Shown piece after piece: positions 54,171-62,197 of a stretch of 64,000 nt of DNA. Position numbers and translations under genes: made by a program. The notes under the pieces are model-generated. The model worked only from the letters and a program-made list of their open reading frames with translations. It ran no database searches and had not been told where the DNA came from. This stretch comes from Lewinellaceae bacterium (GTDB lineage Bacteria; Bacteroidota; Bacteroidia; Chitinophagales; Saprospiraceae): positions 3,551,001 to 3,615,000 of the forward strand of contig JACJXX010000001.1 of the NCBI GenBank assembly GCA_020636435.1, written 5' to 3'. Each line of letters opens with the position of its first letter. The first letter of the stretch is position 1.

Positions 54171-55381
54171 TAGGATTGATCCAGGATTTCTGAGATGAAA
54201 TGCTCTTTGTTTTTTATAAATTTATCCAGGTTATTCACTATGATTAATTTCTCATTATTTAATTCCTCAAACTCTTGAAAATTCAGCTGTATCCCTATCA
54301 TGTTTGGCGATCGTATCAAAATCTTTCTCTCATAACCATTTTTCTTTGCAGCAGATATTAATCGTTTTCTGGCTACCGTAAAGGATTCCCCCTCTCTTTG
54401 GATTTTTACAGGAATTGGTTTAACCATTCCATTAATACGCAAAAAACCGTCAATACCTTTGTTTCTTTGTACTGGTTGACAATCAATACTTTCTAACCAA
54501 GACAGTATTTGACTATCCTGGTTCAAATAGGCATTTCTTCCTTTTTCTAATAAAGCAGACTTAGTCTTTATGGGCTGAGAGATTCTGGATTTTGCGAGTT
54601 GAATTGCCTCGTTTGATATGTCTATCCCAATAAATTTCCTATCTAATATTTTTGCAGCCACTAGAGTTGTGCCACTACCGCAAAAGGGGTCTAATACAAG
54701 ATCACCAACATCAGTCGAAATGCTTATTATTCTTTCTAACAGCAAAATAGGCTTTTGAGTAGGATAACCCACTCGCTCTTTTGCTTTTGGGTTTAAATAA
54801 GGTATTTCCCAGACATCAAGCAAAGGAACCCCTTGTTTTCCATTCATTAACTCGGTTTCCCCTTTACTACTTTTTTTATAAGTGGTTTTACCATTCTTGC
54901 CTCTAACTCTTTTTTGAAAGATTTGGTCAAGATTTGTAGTTGGTGAGTAATCTGTAAAAAAAGTGTTGAATTTGAATTCTTTGGTTTTGCTGTAGAAGAA
55001 GATGAGTTGGTGAGAATTCAAAAGTCCTTTTTTTGCATTAGACCACCTTCTGTAGTACCAGACAATTTCACTCCTAAAGTTGTCGTATCCAAAGACTTCG
55101 TCAAGGGCTATCCTTAAGTAGTGTGAGGCAGACCTGTCGCAATGGAGGAAAATACTCCCTGTGGGCTTAATTACCCTTTGACATTCTTTAAGCCGTAATT
55201 GAATGTAATCCTTATATGAGTTTATGTCGCTCCAGATGTCATTGAAGGAGTATACTTTATCTTCCTTACTTTTTAAACTGTGTGTCTTTTGGGTAAAAAA
55301 TGGTGGATCAAGATAGACCATATCTACCGTTTCATCTTTAATTTTTTTTAATTCCACTAAAGAGTCGCCTTTCAGAAGCAT
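54170..55381 (-). CDS. DNA methyltransferase of an ApaLI-like type II restriction-modification pair
   Basis: 403 residues, AT-rich. VDMVYLDPPFFTQKTH (catalytic DPPF at about residues 25-28) precedes DLVLDPFCGSGTTLVAAKILDRKFIGIDI (SAM-binding, about 218-245), the order of the beta group of amino-methyltransferases (N6-adenine or N4-cytosine). The middle part (IVWYYRRWSNAKKGLLNSHQLIFFYSKT, then VGYPTQKPILLLERII) is typical. A C-terminal extension of about 130 residues (FLRINGMVKPIPVKIQREGESFTVARKRLISAAKKNGYERKILIRSP) may help recognise DNA. It presumably protects the site cut by the nuclease encoded 26 bases upstream in the same operon. Confidence 0.9.
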   Translation of the reverse strand: MLLKGDSLVELKKIKDETVDMVYLDPPFFTQKTHSLKSKEDKVYSFNDIWSDINSYKDYIQLRLKECQRVIKPTGSIFLHCDRSASHYLRIALDEVFGYDNFRSEIVWYYRRWSNAKKGLLNSHQLIFFYSKTKEFKFNTFFTDYSPTTNLDQIFQKRVRGKNGKTTYKKSSKGETELMNGKQGVPLLDVWEIPYLNPKAKERVGYPTQKPILLLERIISISTDVGDLVLDPFCGSGTTLVAAKILDRKFIGIDISNEAIQLAKSRISQPIKTKSALLEKGRNAYLNQDSQILSWLESIDCQPVQRNKGIDGFLRINGMVKPIPVKIQREGESFTVARKRLISAAKKNGYERKILIRSPNMIGIQLNFQEFEELNNEKLIIVNNLDKFIKNKEHFISEILDQS

Positions 55382-55407
55382 AAAATTGTGATATATTAAA
55401 AATTGAC

Positions 55408-56055
55408 TTAAGTGTTTTCTTTTGCAATTTCCTCGAGTATCTCCTTTAAATCAACATTAGTTTCTTCTTTGACAAAGACCCATGCAGCGTCCCCGAAGTA
55501 GTATTGTCCATTAACACCAGCATAAACAGTTTTCAATGTTTCCTGGATTCTCATAGCCTGTTGTCTATTGGGATAGTAAAACATTATACGAATTGGCACA
55601 AGTCCAGCGTCTCTGATATTTTGAACTCTGGTATGTTCCTTCGTTATATGGTCCCCATCGGTTGTAGCATCTCTCCACTTGATTTCATAAGCCTTATCTC
55701 CAACAAGACAATCAATTTCAAATGTTTTGGGCCTTCTTCCTATTTTATTTGGAATTTTCACTTTTCTCTCCGCCTTTGAAAATTTTTCTTCAAAGCAAAG
55801 TATTGTTGCTTCTTCCAAAAATGATCCGGCATATTTATAAAGGAACCTGCCTTTGTTTTGATAAATGTCAATTAATCGCCCCTCTTTGAGGTTTATTCCC
55901 AATACTCTATAAATGAGGTAATGTGAATTATCATCACTTTTCATTTCTTTAACCCTATCATCAATTTTATCAGCCAACCTTGTTGAATAATCTTTAGCTA
56001 AATCTTTGATTTTTTGTTTGATAGTGTTCATAGAAAAATATTGTGCCATTAACAT
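55408..56055 (-). CDS. ApaLI-like type II restriction endonuclease
   Basis: 215 residues from the first Met; Met9 (MNTIKQKIKDL, base 56031) is an equally likely start. The catalytic PD-(D/E)xK core is TFEIDCLVGDKAYEIKWRDATTDGDHITKEHTR, with Asp115, Glu124 and Lys126 as probable metal and catalytic residues. IMFYYPNRQQAMRIQETLKTVYAGVNGQYYFGDAAWVFV completes the pattern I associate with ApaLI-type enzymes (site GTGCAC). The assignment to that family is from memory and strong; that this copy has the same site is inference. It is followed by its presumed methyltransferase. Strong AT bias against the thiolase next door supports transfer of the pair as a unit. Confidence 0.85.
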   Translation of the reverse strand: MLMAQYFSMNTIKQKIKDLAKDYSTRLADKIDDRVKEMKSDDNSHYLIYRVLGINLKEGRLIDIYQNKGRFLYKYAGSFLEEATILCFEEKFSKAERKVKIPNKIGRRPKTFEIDCLVGDKAYEIKWRDATTDGDHITKEHTRVQNIRDAGLVPIRIMFYYPNRQQAMRIQETLKTVYAGVNGQYYFGDAAWVFVKEETNVDLKEILEEIAKENT

Positions 56056-56225
56056 GTTATGATATGATATGTTCCGGCTAAAGCAAATTTAATGAATTTG
56101 AAGCATAAAACCTTTTATTGCCGCCATAGCACTCTTTTCAAAAAAGAGCAGACCCAGTAAAAAGACAAACAAAGAATAAAGCAAAATATATAGATACCTA
56201 TATGTTTTCGATGATTTTTTTCGTA

Positions 56226-56233
56226 TCTTAGCA
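56226..56233 (+). promoter_or_regulatory. Candidate -7 element for the thiolase gene
   Basis: TATCTTAG, one base off the Bacteroidota TAnnTTTG consensus, about 73 bases before the start codon in an AT-rich gap. No precise -33 partner was found. Confidence 0.3.
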
Positions 56234-56305
56234 CCTGTTTTAATGGGTATAGCCTTATGCCCTATCAAAAAAATCTCTATTTAATCCACAAACAATCCAA
56301 AGAAC

Positions 56306-57496
56306 ATGGCAGAACTAAATGAAGTCGTAATACTCAGTGGCGCCCGTACGCCCATTGGCACATTCGGCGGCTCCCTGCAGACGGTTCCCCCCATTGAATT
56401 GGCCACCTTGGTCTCGAAAGAGGCGATCAAACGTTCCGGCATCAGCGCCGAAGAGATCGGCCACACCTTTTTCGGCAATGTCATTCACACCGAACAGCGG
56501 GACATGTACCTGTCCCGCGTCGTTTCCGTGCAGGCAGGGGTGCCCAAAGAGTCTCCGGCCATGACCCTCAACCGCCTCTGCGGCAGCGGCCTGGAGGCCA
56601 TCGTATCGGCCGCCCGCACCATACAGATGGGCGAGGCTGAAGCGGCTCTGGCCGGCGGCGCCGAGAACATGAGCCGCGGCGGCTACATGCTGCCCAACCT
56701 GCGCTGGGGCCAGCGCATGGGCGAAGCCAGCGGAGTCGACATGATGGTTGGCGCCCTGACCGACCCCTTCGGCCACGGCCACATGGGCATCACCGCCGAG
56801 AACGTCGCCGCCAAGTGGGGCATCAGCCGGCAGCAGCAGGACGAGTTTGCAGTAGAAAGCCAGAACCGGGCGGTCAATGCCATCGAGAAAGGCTACTTCA
56901 AAGACCAGATCGTGCCCGTGGAAATAGCCAGCCGCAAGAAAACGATCGTATTCGATACCGATGAGTTTCCCCGCGCAGGCTCCACAATGGAAGGCATGGA
57001 GAAGCTGCGCCCGGCGTTCAAAAGAGATGGCGGCACCGTAACTGCGGGCAACGCCTCCGGCATCAACGACGGCGCCGCAGCGGTGGTGATCATGAATGCC
57101 GCCACAGCCAAAAAGAAAGGCCTCAAGCCTATGGCCCGCATCGTAGCCTACGCCCACGCCGGCGTGGAGCCTTCCGAAATGGGCATCGGCCCGGTACCGG
57201 CCGTGAAAAAAGTGCTGGAAAAAGCCAAGCTGAGCGTCAAAGACATGGATGTCATCGAATCCAATGAGGCATTCGCCGCTCAGGCCTGCGCCGTTGCAAA
57301 GGAATTGAACTTCCCGGCCGACAAGACCAACCCGAACGGCGGCGCCATCGCTCTGGGCCACCCCATCGGCGCCACCGGCGCCATTCTGACCGTAAAGACG
57401 ATGTACGAACTGAAGCGCACCGGCGGCCGCTATGGCCTGATCACCATGTGTATCGGCGGCGGGCAGGGTATTGCTATGATTATTGAAAGAATGTAA
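56306..57496 (+). CDS. Acetyl-CoA C-acetyltransferase (thiolase)
   Basis: 396 residues. The acyl-binding cysteine is Cys92 in TLNRLCGSGLEAIVSA. The other catalytic residues are the histidine in GGAIALGHPIGATGA and the cysteine in GLITMCIGGGQGIAMI near the end. NEAFAAQACAV carries the NEAF motif. It condenses two acetyl-CoA to acetoacetyl-CoA, or works in reverse in fatty-acid breakdown. The length and the absence of a fused domain fit the biosynthetic or short-chain degradative type; the direction cannot be told. No fad or phb genes are adjacent. It is followed at once by a strong palindromic terminator. High GC. Confidence 0.95.
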   Translation: MAELNEVVILSGARTPIGTFGGSLQTVPPIELATLVSKEAIKRSGISAEEIGHTFFGNVIHTEQRDMYLSRVVSVQAGVPKESPAMTLNRLCGSGLEAIVSAARTIQMGEAEAALAGGAENMSRGGYMLPNLRWGQRMGEASGVDMMVGALTDPFGHGHMGITAENVAAKWGISRQQQDEFAVESQNRAVNAIEKGYFKDQIVPVEIASRKKTIVFDTDEFPRAGSTMEGMEKLRPAFKRDGGTVTAGNASGINDGAAAVVIMNAATAKKKGLKPMARIVAYAHAGVEPSEMGIGPVPAVKKVLEKAKLSVKDMDVIESNEAFAAQACAVAKELNFPADKTNPNGGAIALGHPIGATGAILTVKTMYELKRTGGRYGLITMCIGGGQGIAMIIERM

Positions 57497-57503
57497 TTTA
57501 TTC

Positions 57504-57537
57504 GGATGCAAAACCGGCCCGGGCCGGTTTTGCATCC
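57504..57537. terminator. Bidirectional terminator between the thiolase and radical SAM genes
   Basis: A perfect 34-base palindrome: GGATGCAAAACCGGCCC and its inverse meet with no loop. It begins 8 bases after the thiolase stop and ends at the stop codon of the convergent radical SAM gene, so it serves both. Confidence 0.85.
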
Positions 57538-58560
57538 TCACGCCCACACCTTGCACCCCTCGGTACAGTTGGCACAGATGTCGATCTGGCTGCGCCCATG
57601 CAGCAACTTCCGGCGGAAAGCCTGATAAGGCTCCCCTTGCCACAGATTCGCAAAGCGTTGTTCTTTGAGGTCTCCCAACGGGTGGGAAGCATCTTTGTCA
57701 AAACAGCAGGGCACCACCTGGCCGTCCCAGGTGATCACGCAGGAATGCCAAAGCTTCCAGCAGTGGTTGAGCAGGCGGTTCTTGACCTGATAAGTGCCAT
57801 CGGCTTGCCGCCGGTAGCGGGCATATCGCTCTTCCGAGGGAATGAGCGGATTGCCATTCTTATAATCGTAAACCTGAGCGGTTTTCAGCTTCACTTCGTC
57901 TACGCCGATTTCCCGGGCGAGGCGGTATACTTCGGAGATTTGATGCTGGTTGGGGCGCACGACCAGAAACTGGAAAATGAGGTGCGGCTTTCGGGAGTTC
58001 AGCTTTTTCTTCATGGCCACCACGTTGCGGGCGCCCTGCAGCACTACTTCCAGGCTGCCTCCTTTCCGGTAGCTTTCGTACACTTCCTGAGTGGCGCCAT
58101 CCACCGAGATGATGAGGCGGTCGAGGCCCGCCTCCACCGTTTTGCGGGCATTTTCCTCATCCAGGAAGTGGCCGTTGGTGGAGGTGATGGTGTACAGGCC
58201 CCGGCGGTGGGCGTAGTTGACCATTTCCAGAAACCGGGGGTTGATATAAGGTTCTCCCTGGAAGTAAAAGATCAGGTATATAAGGCTTTGATGGAGCTCG
58301 TCGATGGCTTGCCGGAAAAAGTCTGTTCGCAGGTTGCCGGTCGGGCGGGTGAAGGCCCGCAGGCCGCTGGGGCACTCCGGGCAGCGCAGGTTGCAGGCGG
58401 TGGTGGGTTCAATAGATACGGTCAGCGGCAGGCCCCACTGAATGGGAAGCCTTCGCCAGCGGGCCAGGTGATAGGAAGACAGCACTTTTACAGCATTCCA
58501 GATGCGGGAAAAAGTCAGCTTGCTCAGGAAATTAAGCGTGTCGGCAAAATAAATTTTCAT
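57538..58560 (-). CDS. Radical SAM protein with SPASM domain
   Basis: 340 residues from the ATG at 58560 (MKIYFADTLNFL). The frame is open upstream, but that part looks non-coding. The radical SAM cluster motif is CNLRCPEC in SIEPTTACNLRCPECPSGL, followed by the SAM-contact region YFQGEPYINPRFLEMV and ISVDGATQEVYESYRKGG. The C-terminal SPASM part has cysteines in CWKLWHSCVITWDGQVVPCCFDKD and ICANCTEGCKVW, for auxiliary [4Fe-4S] clusters. Such proteins modify peptides or act in cofactor and lipid biosynthesis. No peptide substrate gene is adjacent, so the substrate is unknown. Its end coincides with the shared terminator. The dodecin gene lies upstream on the same strand. Confidence 0.88.
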   Translation of the reverse strand: MKIYFADTLNFLSKLTFSRIWNAVKVLSSYHLARWRRLPIQWGLPLTVSIEPTTACNLRCPECPSGLRAFTRPTGNLRTDFFRQAIDELHQSLIYLIFYFQGEPYINPRFLEMVNYAHRRGLYTITSTNGHFLDEENARKTVEAGLDRLIISVDGATQEVYESYRKGGSLEVVLQGARNVVAMKKKLNSRKPHLIFQFLVVRPNQHQISEVYRLAREIGVDEVKLKTAQVYDYKNGNPLIPSEERYARYRRQADGTYQVKNRLLNHCWKLWHSCVITWDGQVVPCCFDKDASHPLGDLKEQRFANLWQGEPYQAFRRKLLHGRSQIDICANCTEGCKVWA

Positions 58561-58578
58561 AAGCTTTATTTGAAAACA

Positions 58579-58613
58579 AGAAAGCCGGGAAAACAGCATG
58601 TATCCCGGCTTTC
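58579..58613 (-). terminator. Terminator after the dodecin gene
   Basis: AGAAAGCCGGGA and its inverse TCCCGGCTTTCT (58579-58590 and 58602-58613) form a 12-pair stem with an 11-base loop. On the minus strand it is followed by TGTTTTC. It starts 21 bases after the dodecin stop, so the radical SAM gene probably has its own promoter. Confidence 0.75.
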
Positions 58614-58634
58614 TAATTCCTGCCACAACAGCAA

Positions 58635-58835
58635 CTATTTCACTTCAAAGGTGATCTTGAGGCCCACCCTGTACATGTGCGGTTTATTGTCTATTACGGT
58701 AACGCTTTGATCCTGAACATAAGCGGAACGAATGTTTTTCACGGTTTCAGACGCCTTGGTTATTGCTTTAGCCGTTGCAGCTTCCCAGCTCTTTTCTGAC
58801 TCCGCCATGATTTCTAATACTTTCATTACTGACAT
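58635..58835 (-). CDS. Dodecin, flavin-binding storage protein
   Basis: 66 residues, exactly the family size: MSVMKVLEIMAESEKSWEAA, then TVKNIRSAYVQDQSVTVIDN and a closing YRVGLKITFEV. The tryptophan in EKSWEAA stacks on the flavin ring, and the glutamine in VQDQSV contacts it. Dodecin assembles into a hollow 12-mer that binds flavins (or CoA in some species) and buffers them in the cytosol. It is a one-gene unit with its own terminator. Confidence 0.93.
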   Translation of the reverse strand: MSVMKVLEIMAESEKSWEAATAKAITKASETVKNIRSAYVQDQSVTVIDNKPHMYRVGLKITFEVK

Positions 58836-58947
58836 AATGCTAGTTTTTTGGTGATGTAATCGTTTGTATACTGACCATTAAACAAAAAACCAGCGTAAAT
58901 GTGCAGACTGTGTAGCATTTCCTTCTAACCTTATGCAGCGGCCTGGT

Positions 58948-60972
58948 TCAGTTCCGGTCGTCAAAGGGCGTGCCGTATTCTACTTCAAGAGGCTCATCCA
59001 TGCGGGAGATTCTCACTTCGGTCCGCCGGTTGGCTTCGTATTCTTTCTCGCTGCAATTTCCTGCTCCTTCGCAATTACAATGGTTGGCGGGGAAAGCCTC
59101 TCCGTAACCGAAGGCCTTGATGCGCCGCTTTCCTATCCCCCGGCTAACGAGGAATTGTTTGGCCGACTCCGCCCGTTCCAGGGAAAGCCTGAGGTTGAAA
59201 TCATCCGACCCGCGGCAATCCGTGTGCGAAATGAGCTCGATCTCCATGCTGGGGTAAGCCGTCATCAGGCGGGCGAGGTCTTCCAGGTCCTGCGCTTCTC
59301 CTTTGCGGATCGAAGATTTTCCAAAGTCGTAATGGATATTTTGCAGCACGATCACCGCCCCTTCCCGGATGGGCTTGCGCAGGATCGAAGTGGACTCCGG
59401 CTCCATTCCCATCACCACTGCGAAGGAACGCTTGCTTCTGAGATTGACGGTGGAAACCTGGGTCGTATCGTTTCGGTAGCCGGCCAGTTCGGTGATGATG
59501 GTGAATTCACAGCCCAGTTCTATACAATACTCAAAGGTGCCGTTCAGGTTGGTGTGGGTGCGTATTTCTTCTCCGGTGCACTGGTTGATCAACCGGACTT
59601 TGGCGTTCGGTATGCGCTTATCATAAGGGCGGCTGGACACCAACCCGCTGAGGGTCATGCAATTGCTGGGCGACAACCCGACTTCCACGGGGCGCCTGAA
59701 AACATTTTCCCCGGGGTCGTATTCTACCTCCCGGGGAGTATAGCCTGCCTTGGAAGCCAGGATGATGTACTTCCCGGCTTCGTTTAATAAGGTATAGGCC
59801 TCCCCGCTGGCATTCGAGACAAACCTGGGCTCGCCCAGTTCTTTTTCCTGTTTGCGCATCCGGCGGAAGACCATCTTCTCGCCGCCGCTTTCGGAGGGCA
59901 GCAATTCCAGGTCGTACAGTTCGCCCCCCTTCACTCCGCCGGTACTGGTCTTTTCATAAATCCATATAGACGCCCCTGACAAAGGGCGCCCGCTGCTTTC
60001 GTCATAAACGGCGATGACCACATTGGCCAATTTGGGAAACTGCACCCCCTGAATGCCTTCCGGGGCTTCAAACATGTAGAGGTCGTCTTTGCCATAGCCT
60101 CCGGGCCGGTTGGAAGAAAAATAGCCAATATCGCCATCCGGGTTCAGAATGATGCCCAGGTCGTCTTCTTTGGTATTAAAGGGCGGGCCCAGGTTGATGG
60201 CCTGGCCCCATTCGGGTTTGCCCACATCGATCATAAACAGGTCGAGGCCACCATACCCCTGGTGCCCGTCGGAAGCAAAAAAGAGGTTGCCGCTTTCGTG
60301 AATGAACGGAAAGGCATCATTGCCCCCGGTATTGACCTGCGGCCCCATATTTACCGGCTCCGACCATTGCCCGTTTTGATTGAATGACACCCAAATATCC
60401 AGGTTGCCCTGCCCTCCGGGACGGTTGGAGGCAAAGTATAACTTATTGCCATCGGGGGAAAGCGACGGATGCATACAGGAGTATTCGTCGCTGTTGAAGG
60501 AAAGCTCCCGCACTTTTTCCCAATCGAATTGCCCGCGGGTAGCCTGGTAGATTTTCATGCCGACTTTTCCCTTGGAGTCGGCTTTTTGCACCCCCTGCAT
60601 GAGATTATTGCGGGAAAAGTACATGATATCTCCCTCCCGGTTGAAAGAAACCGGGCCTTCGTGCAATTGGGAATTGATCTCTAAAGAAAAGGATTCCGGT
60701 TTCAGAGGCAGGCCGTTGGGGTCCAGTTCTGCGTAAAACAACTCGAAAAAGGTCTCTCCGATCTGCCGGTCTATCGGCCCTTGTTTGCGGCGGGAAGAGA
60801 CGAAAACAATCCCGTTCCCGTAAAAAACGGGAGAAAACTCCAGCGCCTCCGTATTGACCTCAGTGAGGTTCTGCAGTTCAACCGTAGAATTGAGTCCCGT
60901 CTTTTTCCTCAAGCCTGCCTGAGCATCAAGCAGAAAAGGCAATAGCAACAACAACAGAAAAAAGTTACGCAT
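58948..60972 (-). CDS. OmpA-family protein with PD40 propeller and carboxypeptidase-like domains
   Basis: 674 residues. A signal peptide (FFLLLLLLPFLLDAQA) is followed by PD40/WD40-like propeller repeats (about 50-310: SPDGNKLYFASNRPGGQGNLDIWVS, DIGYFSSNRPGGYGKDDLYMFE). A carboxypeptidase-regulatory-like part (PNAKVRLINQCTGEEIRTHTNLNGTFEY) comes next. The C-terminal OmpA domain (about 550-660) has IHYDFGKSSIRKGEAQDLEDLARLM, ELISHTDCRGSDDFN and NRRTEVRI, which hold peptidoglycan. This architecture is typical of type IX secretion and gliding proteins, in which it is paired with PorP/SprF. It lies 188 bases downstream of the porP/sprF-like gene on the same strand. It probably anchors a surface machine to the cell wall. 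Confidence 0.9.
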   Translation of the reverse strand: MRNFFLLLLLLPFLLDAQAGLRKKTGLNSTVELQNLTEVNTEALEFSPVFYGNGIVFVSSRRKQGPIDRQIGETFFELFYAELDPNGLPLKPESFSLEINSQLHEGPVSFNREGDIMYFSRNNLMQGVQKADSKGKVGMKIYQATRGQFDWEKVRELSFNSDEYSCMHPSLSPDGNKLYFASNRPGGQGNLDIWVSFNQNGQWSEPVNMGPQVNTGGNDAFPFIHESGNLFFASDGHQGYGGLDLFMIDVGKPEWGQAINLGPPFNTKEDDLGIILNPDGDIGYFSSNRPGGYGKDDLYMFEAPEGIQGVQFPKLANVVIAVYDESSGRPLSGASIWIYEKTSTGGVKGGELYDLELLPSESGGEKMVFRRMRKQEKELGEPRFVSNASGEAYTLLNEAGKYIILASKAGYTPREVEYDPGENVFRRPVEVGLSPSNCMTLSGLVSSRPYDKRIPNAKVRLINQCTGEEIRTHTNLNGTFEYCIELGCEFTIITELAGYRNDTTQVSTVNLRSKRSFAVVMGMEPESTSILRKPIREGAVIVLQNIHYDFGKSSIRKGEAQDLEDLARLMTAYPSMEIELISHTDCRGSDDFNLRLSLERAESAKQFLVSRGIGKRRIKAFGYGEAFPANHCNCEGAGNCSEKEYEANRRTEVRISRMDEPLEVEYGTPFDDRN

Positions 60973-61160
60973 AAGGCAGCATGTTTTTCACACAGAAAGC
61001 CGCAAGGGTTATTCGCCTGACGTTGAACAGAATGGGCTGGGGTTGTGTACGCCTGCCCCGAACTCGATTCGGGGAGGCACGAAGCCCACTGGCTGCCCAA
61101 CGCTAGAATAGTAACCGCCGCAAGAACCCCCTTATTGCAATTCAATAAGATAACTTGTCC

Positions 61161-62138
61161 TTAGTCCACATTACTGCGGCCTCCAAAAAAACGGGGGTTT
61201 TCAAAAATTTCACCCTCCGGCTCCCCGCCAATGATGTAGTGGACAAACCCCTCCACGGTGCCACTGTTGTAATCTTTAAGGCTGGACAGCGTATAATCAT
61301 AAGAAAGCCCGAACAGGATATTCTTACTGACCTGCGCCGACACCAGAGCAGATATAGATTCCCCGATGGGATTGGACTTATCGCCCCCGATGCGATAAGA
61401 GCCACCGGCTGTAAATTTGTTCATGAAAGTAAAGCTGAGGTTGAAGTCGGCGTCAAAGGGCGCCCCCTTAACGTACTTCAGCAAGAGGTGCGGCTGCATC
61501 TTAATCTCATCGCCTTTAATCGGGATCACAAACCCGGTCATGCCATAAAAATGCGATATTTCCTTGGCGAGCACTCCTCCGTCATCGGCCATGTCGATGC
61601 TGTTCTCCAGGAGGCGCGGCGCTGAAAAGCCGAAGTAAAATTTTTCTGTATTGTAGAACAAGCCGGCGCCGAAATTGGGCACATAGCGGCTTTGATACCC
61701 TTCGGGAATAGCCGAATCGGTGTCTTTGGGTTGAGAGGCACGCAGTTGATAATACTTTACCCGAATCATGCGCACCGAGGCCGACACGCCAAAACCCAAA
61801 TAGCCGTTGCCCAGCGGAAAGCGATAGACGTAGTCGCCTTCCAGCGTATACCGGTCGGTAACGCCAATCGAATTGCGGATGATGCTGCCGCCGATACCCA
61901 GTTTCTTGCTCTCTAAAGCAGCCATATTGAAAGTGACCAATTGGGAAGTCGGCGCGCCGTCCAGGCCGATCCACTGTTGCCGCGCCATGGCGGTAAAGCG
62001 GGTGCCGCCGGTGCTGCCCGCGTAGGCGGGATTGTAACCCAGCTTGTAATGCATGAACTGGGTAAACTGATCCTCCTGCTGCCCGAAGGCAAACATTACG
62101 GCGGATAAGAGGTATATGATGGTAAAAATTTGCTTCAT
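61161..62138 (-). CDS. PorP/SprF-family type IX secretion membrane protein
   Basis: 325 residues. After a signal peptide (IFTIIYLLSAVMFAFG) comes the family start QEDQFTQFMHYKLGYNPAYAGSTGGTRFTAMARQQWIGLDGAP, the clearest marker of the PorP/SprF family. The rest is alternating beta strands of a predicted outer-membrane barrel (GYLGFGVSASVRMIRVKYYQL, PNFGAGLFYNTEKFYFGFSAPRLL). These proteins partner large adhesins of the SprB kind during secretion and surface attachment. It is immediately downstream of a C-terminal-domain adhesin (gap about 60 bases), so the pair is probably functional as a unit. Together with the PD40-OmpA gene they form the usual three-gene order. Confidence 0.92.
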   Translation of the reverse strand: MKQIFTIIYLLSAVMFAFGQQEDQFTQFMHYKLGYNPAYAGSTGGTRFTAMARQQWIGLDGAPTSQLVTFNMAALESKKLGIGGSIIRNSIGVTDRYTLEGDYVYRFPLGNGYLGFGVSASVRMIRVKYYQLRASQPKDTDSAIPEGYQSRYVPNFGAGLFYNTEKFYFGFSAPRLLENSIDMADDGGVLAKEISHFYGMTGFVIPIKGDEIKMQPHLLLKYVKGAPFDADFNLSFTFMNKFTAGGSYRIGGDKSNPIGESISALVSAQVSKNILFGLSYDYTLSSLKDYNSGTVEGFVHYIIGGEPEGEIFENPRFFGGRSNVD

Positions 62139-62197
62139 GGTTTATTTTGCTGTTATGGGATGAAGCCGTGGCCCGGAGGCCACGGCAAATCTGTTGT

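Noticed and set aside
56315..57643. 442-codon minus-strand frame over the thiolase gene
   Set aside because: Shadow of a strongly conserved thiolase; also crosses the terminator palindrome.
57538..58560. Radical SAM/SPASM protein considered as part of a RiPP system
   Set aside because: Its neighbours are dodecin and a thiolase; no short peptide gene of the right kind is adjacent, and the lanthipeptide locus is 34 kb away.
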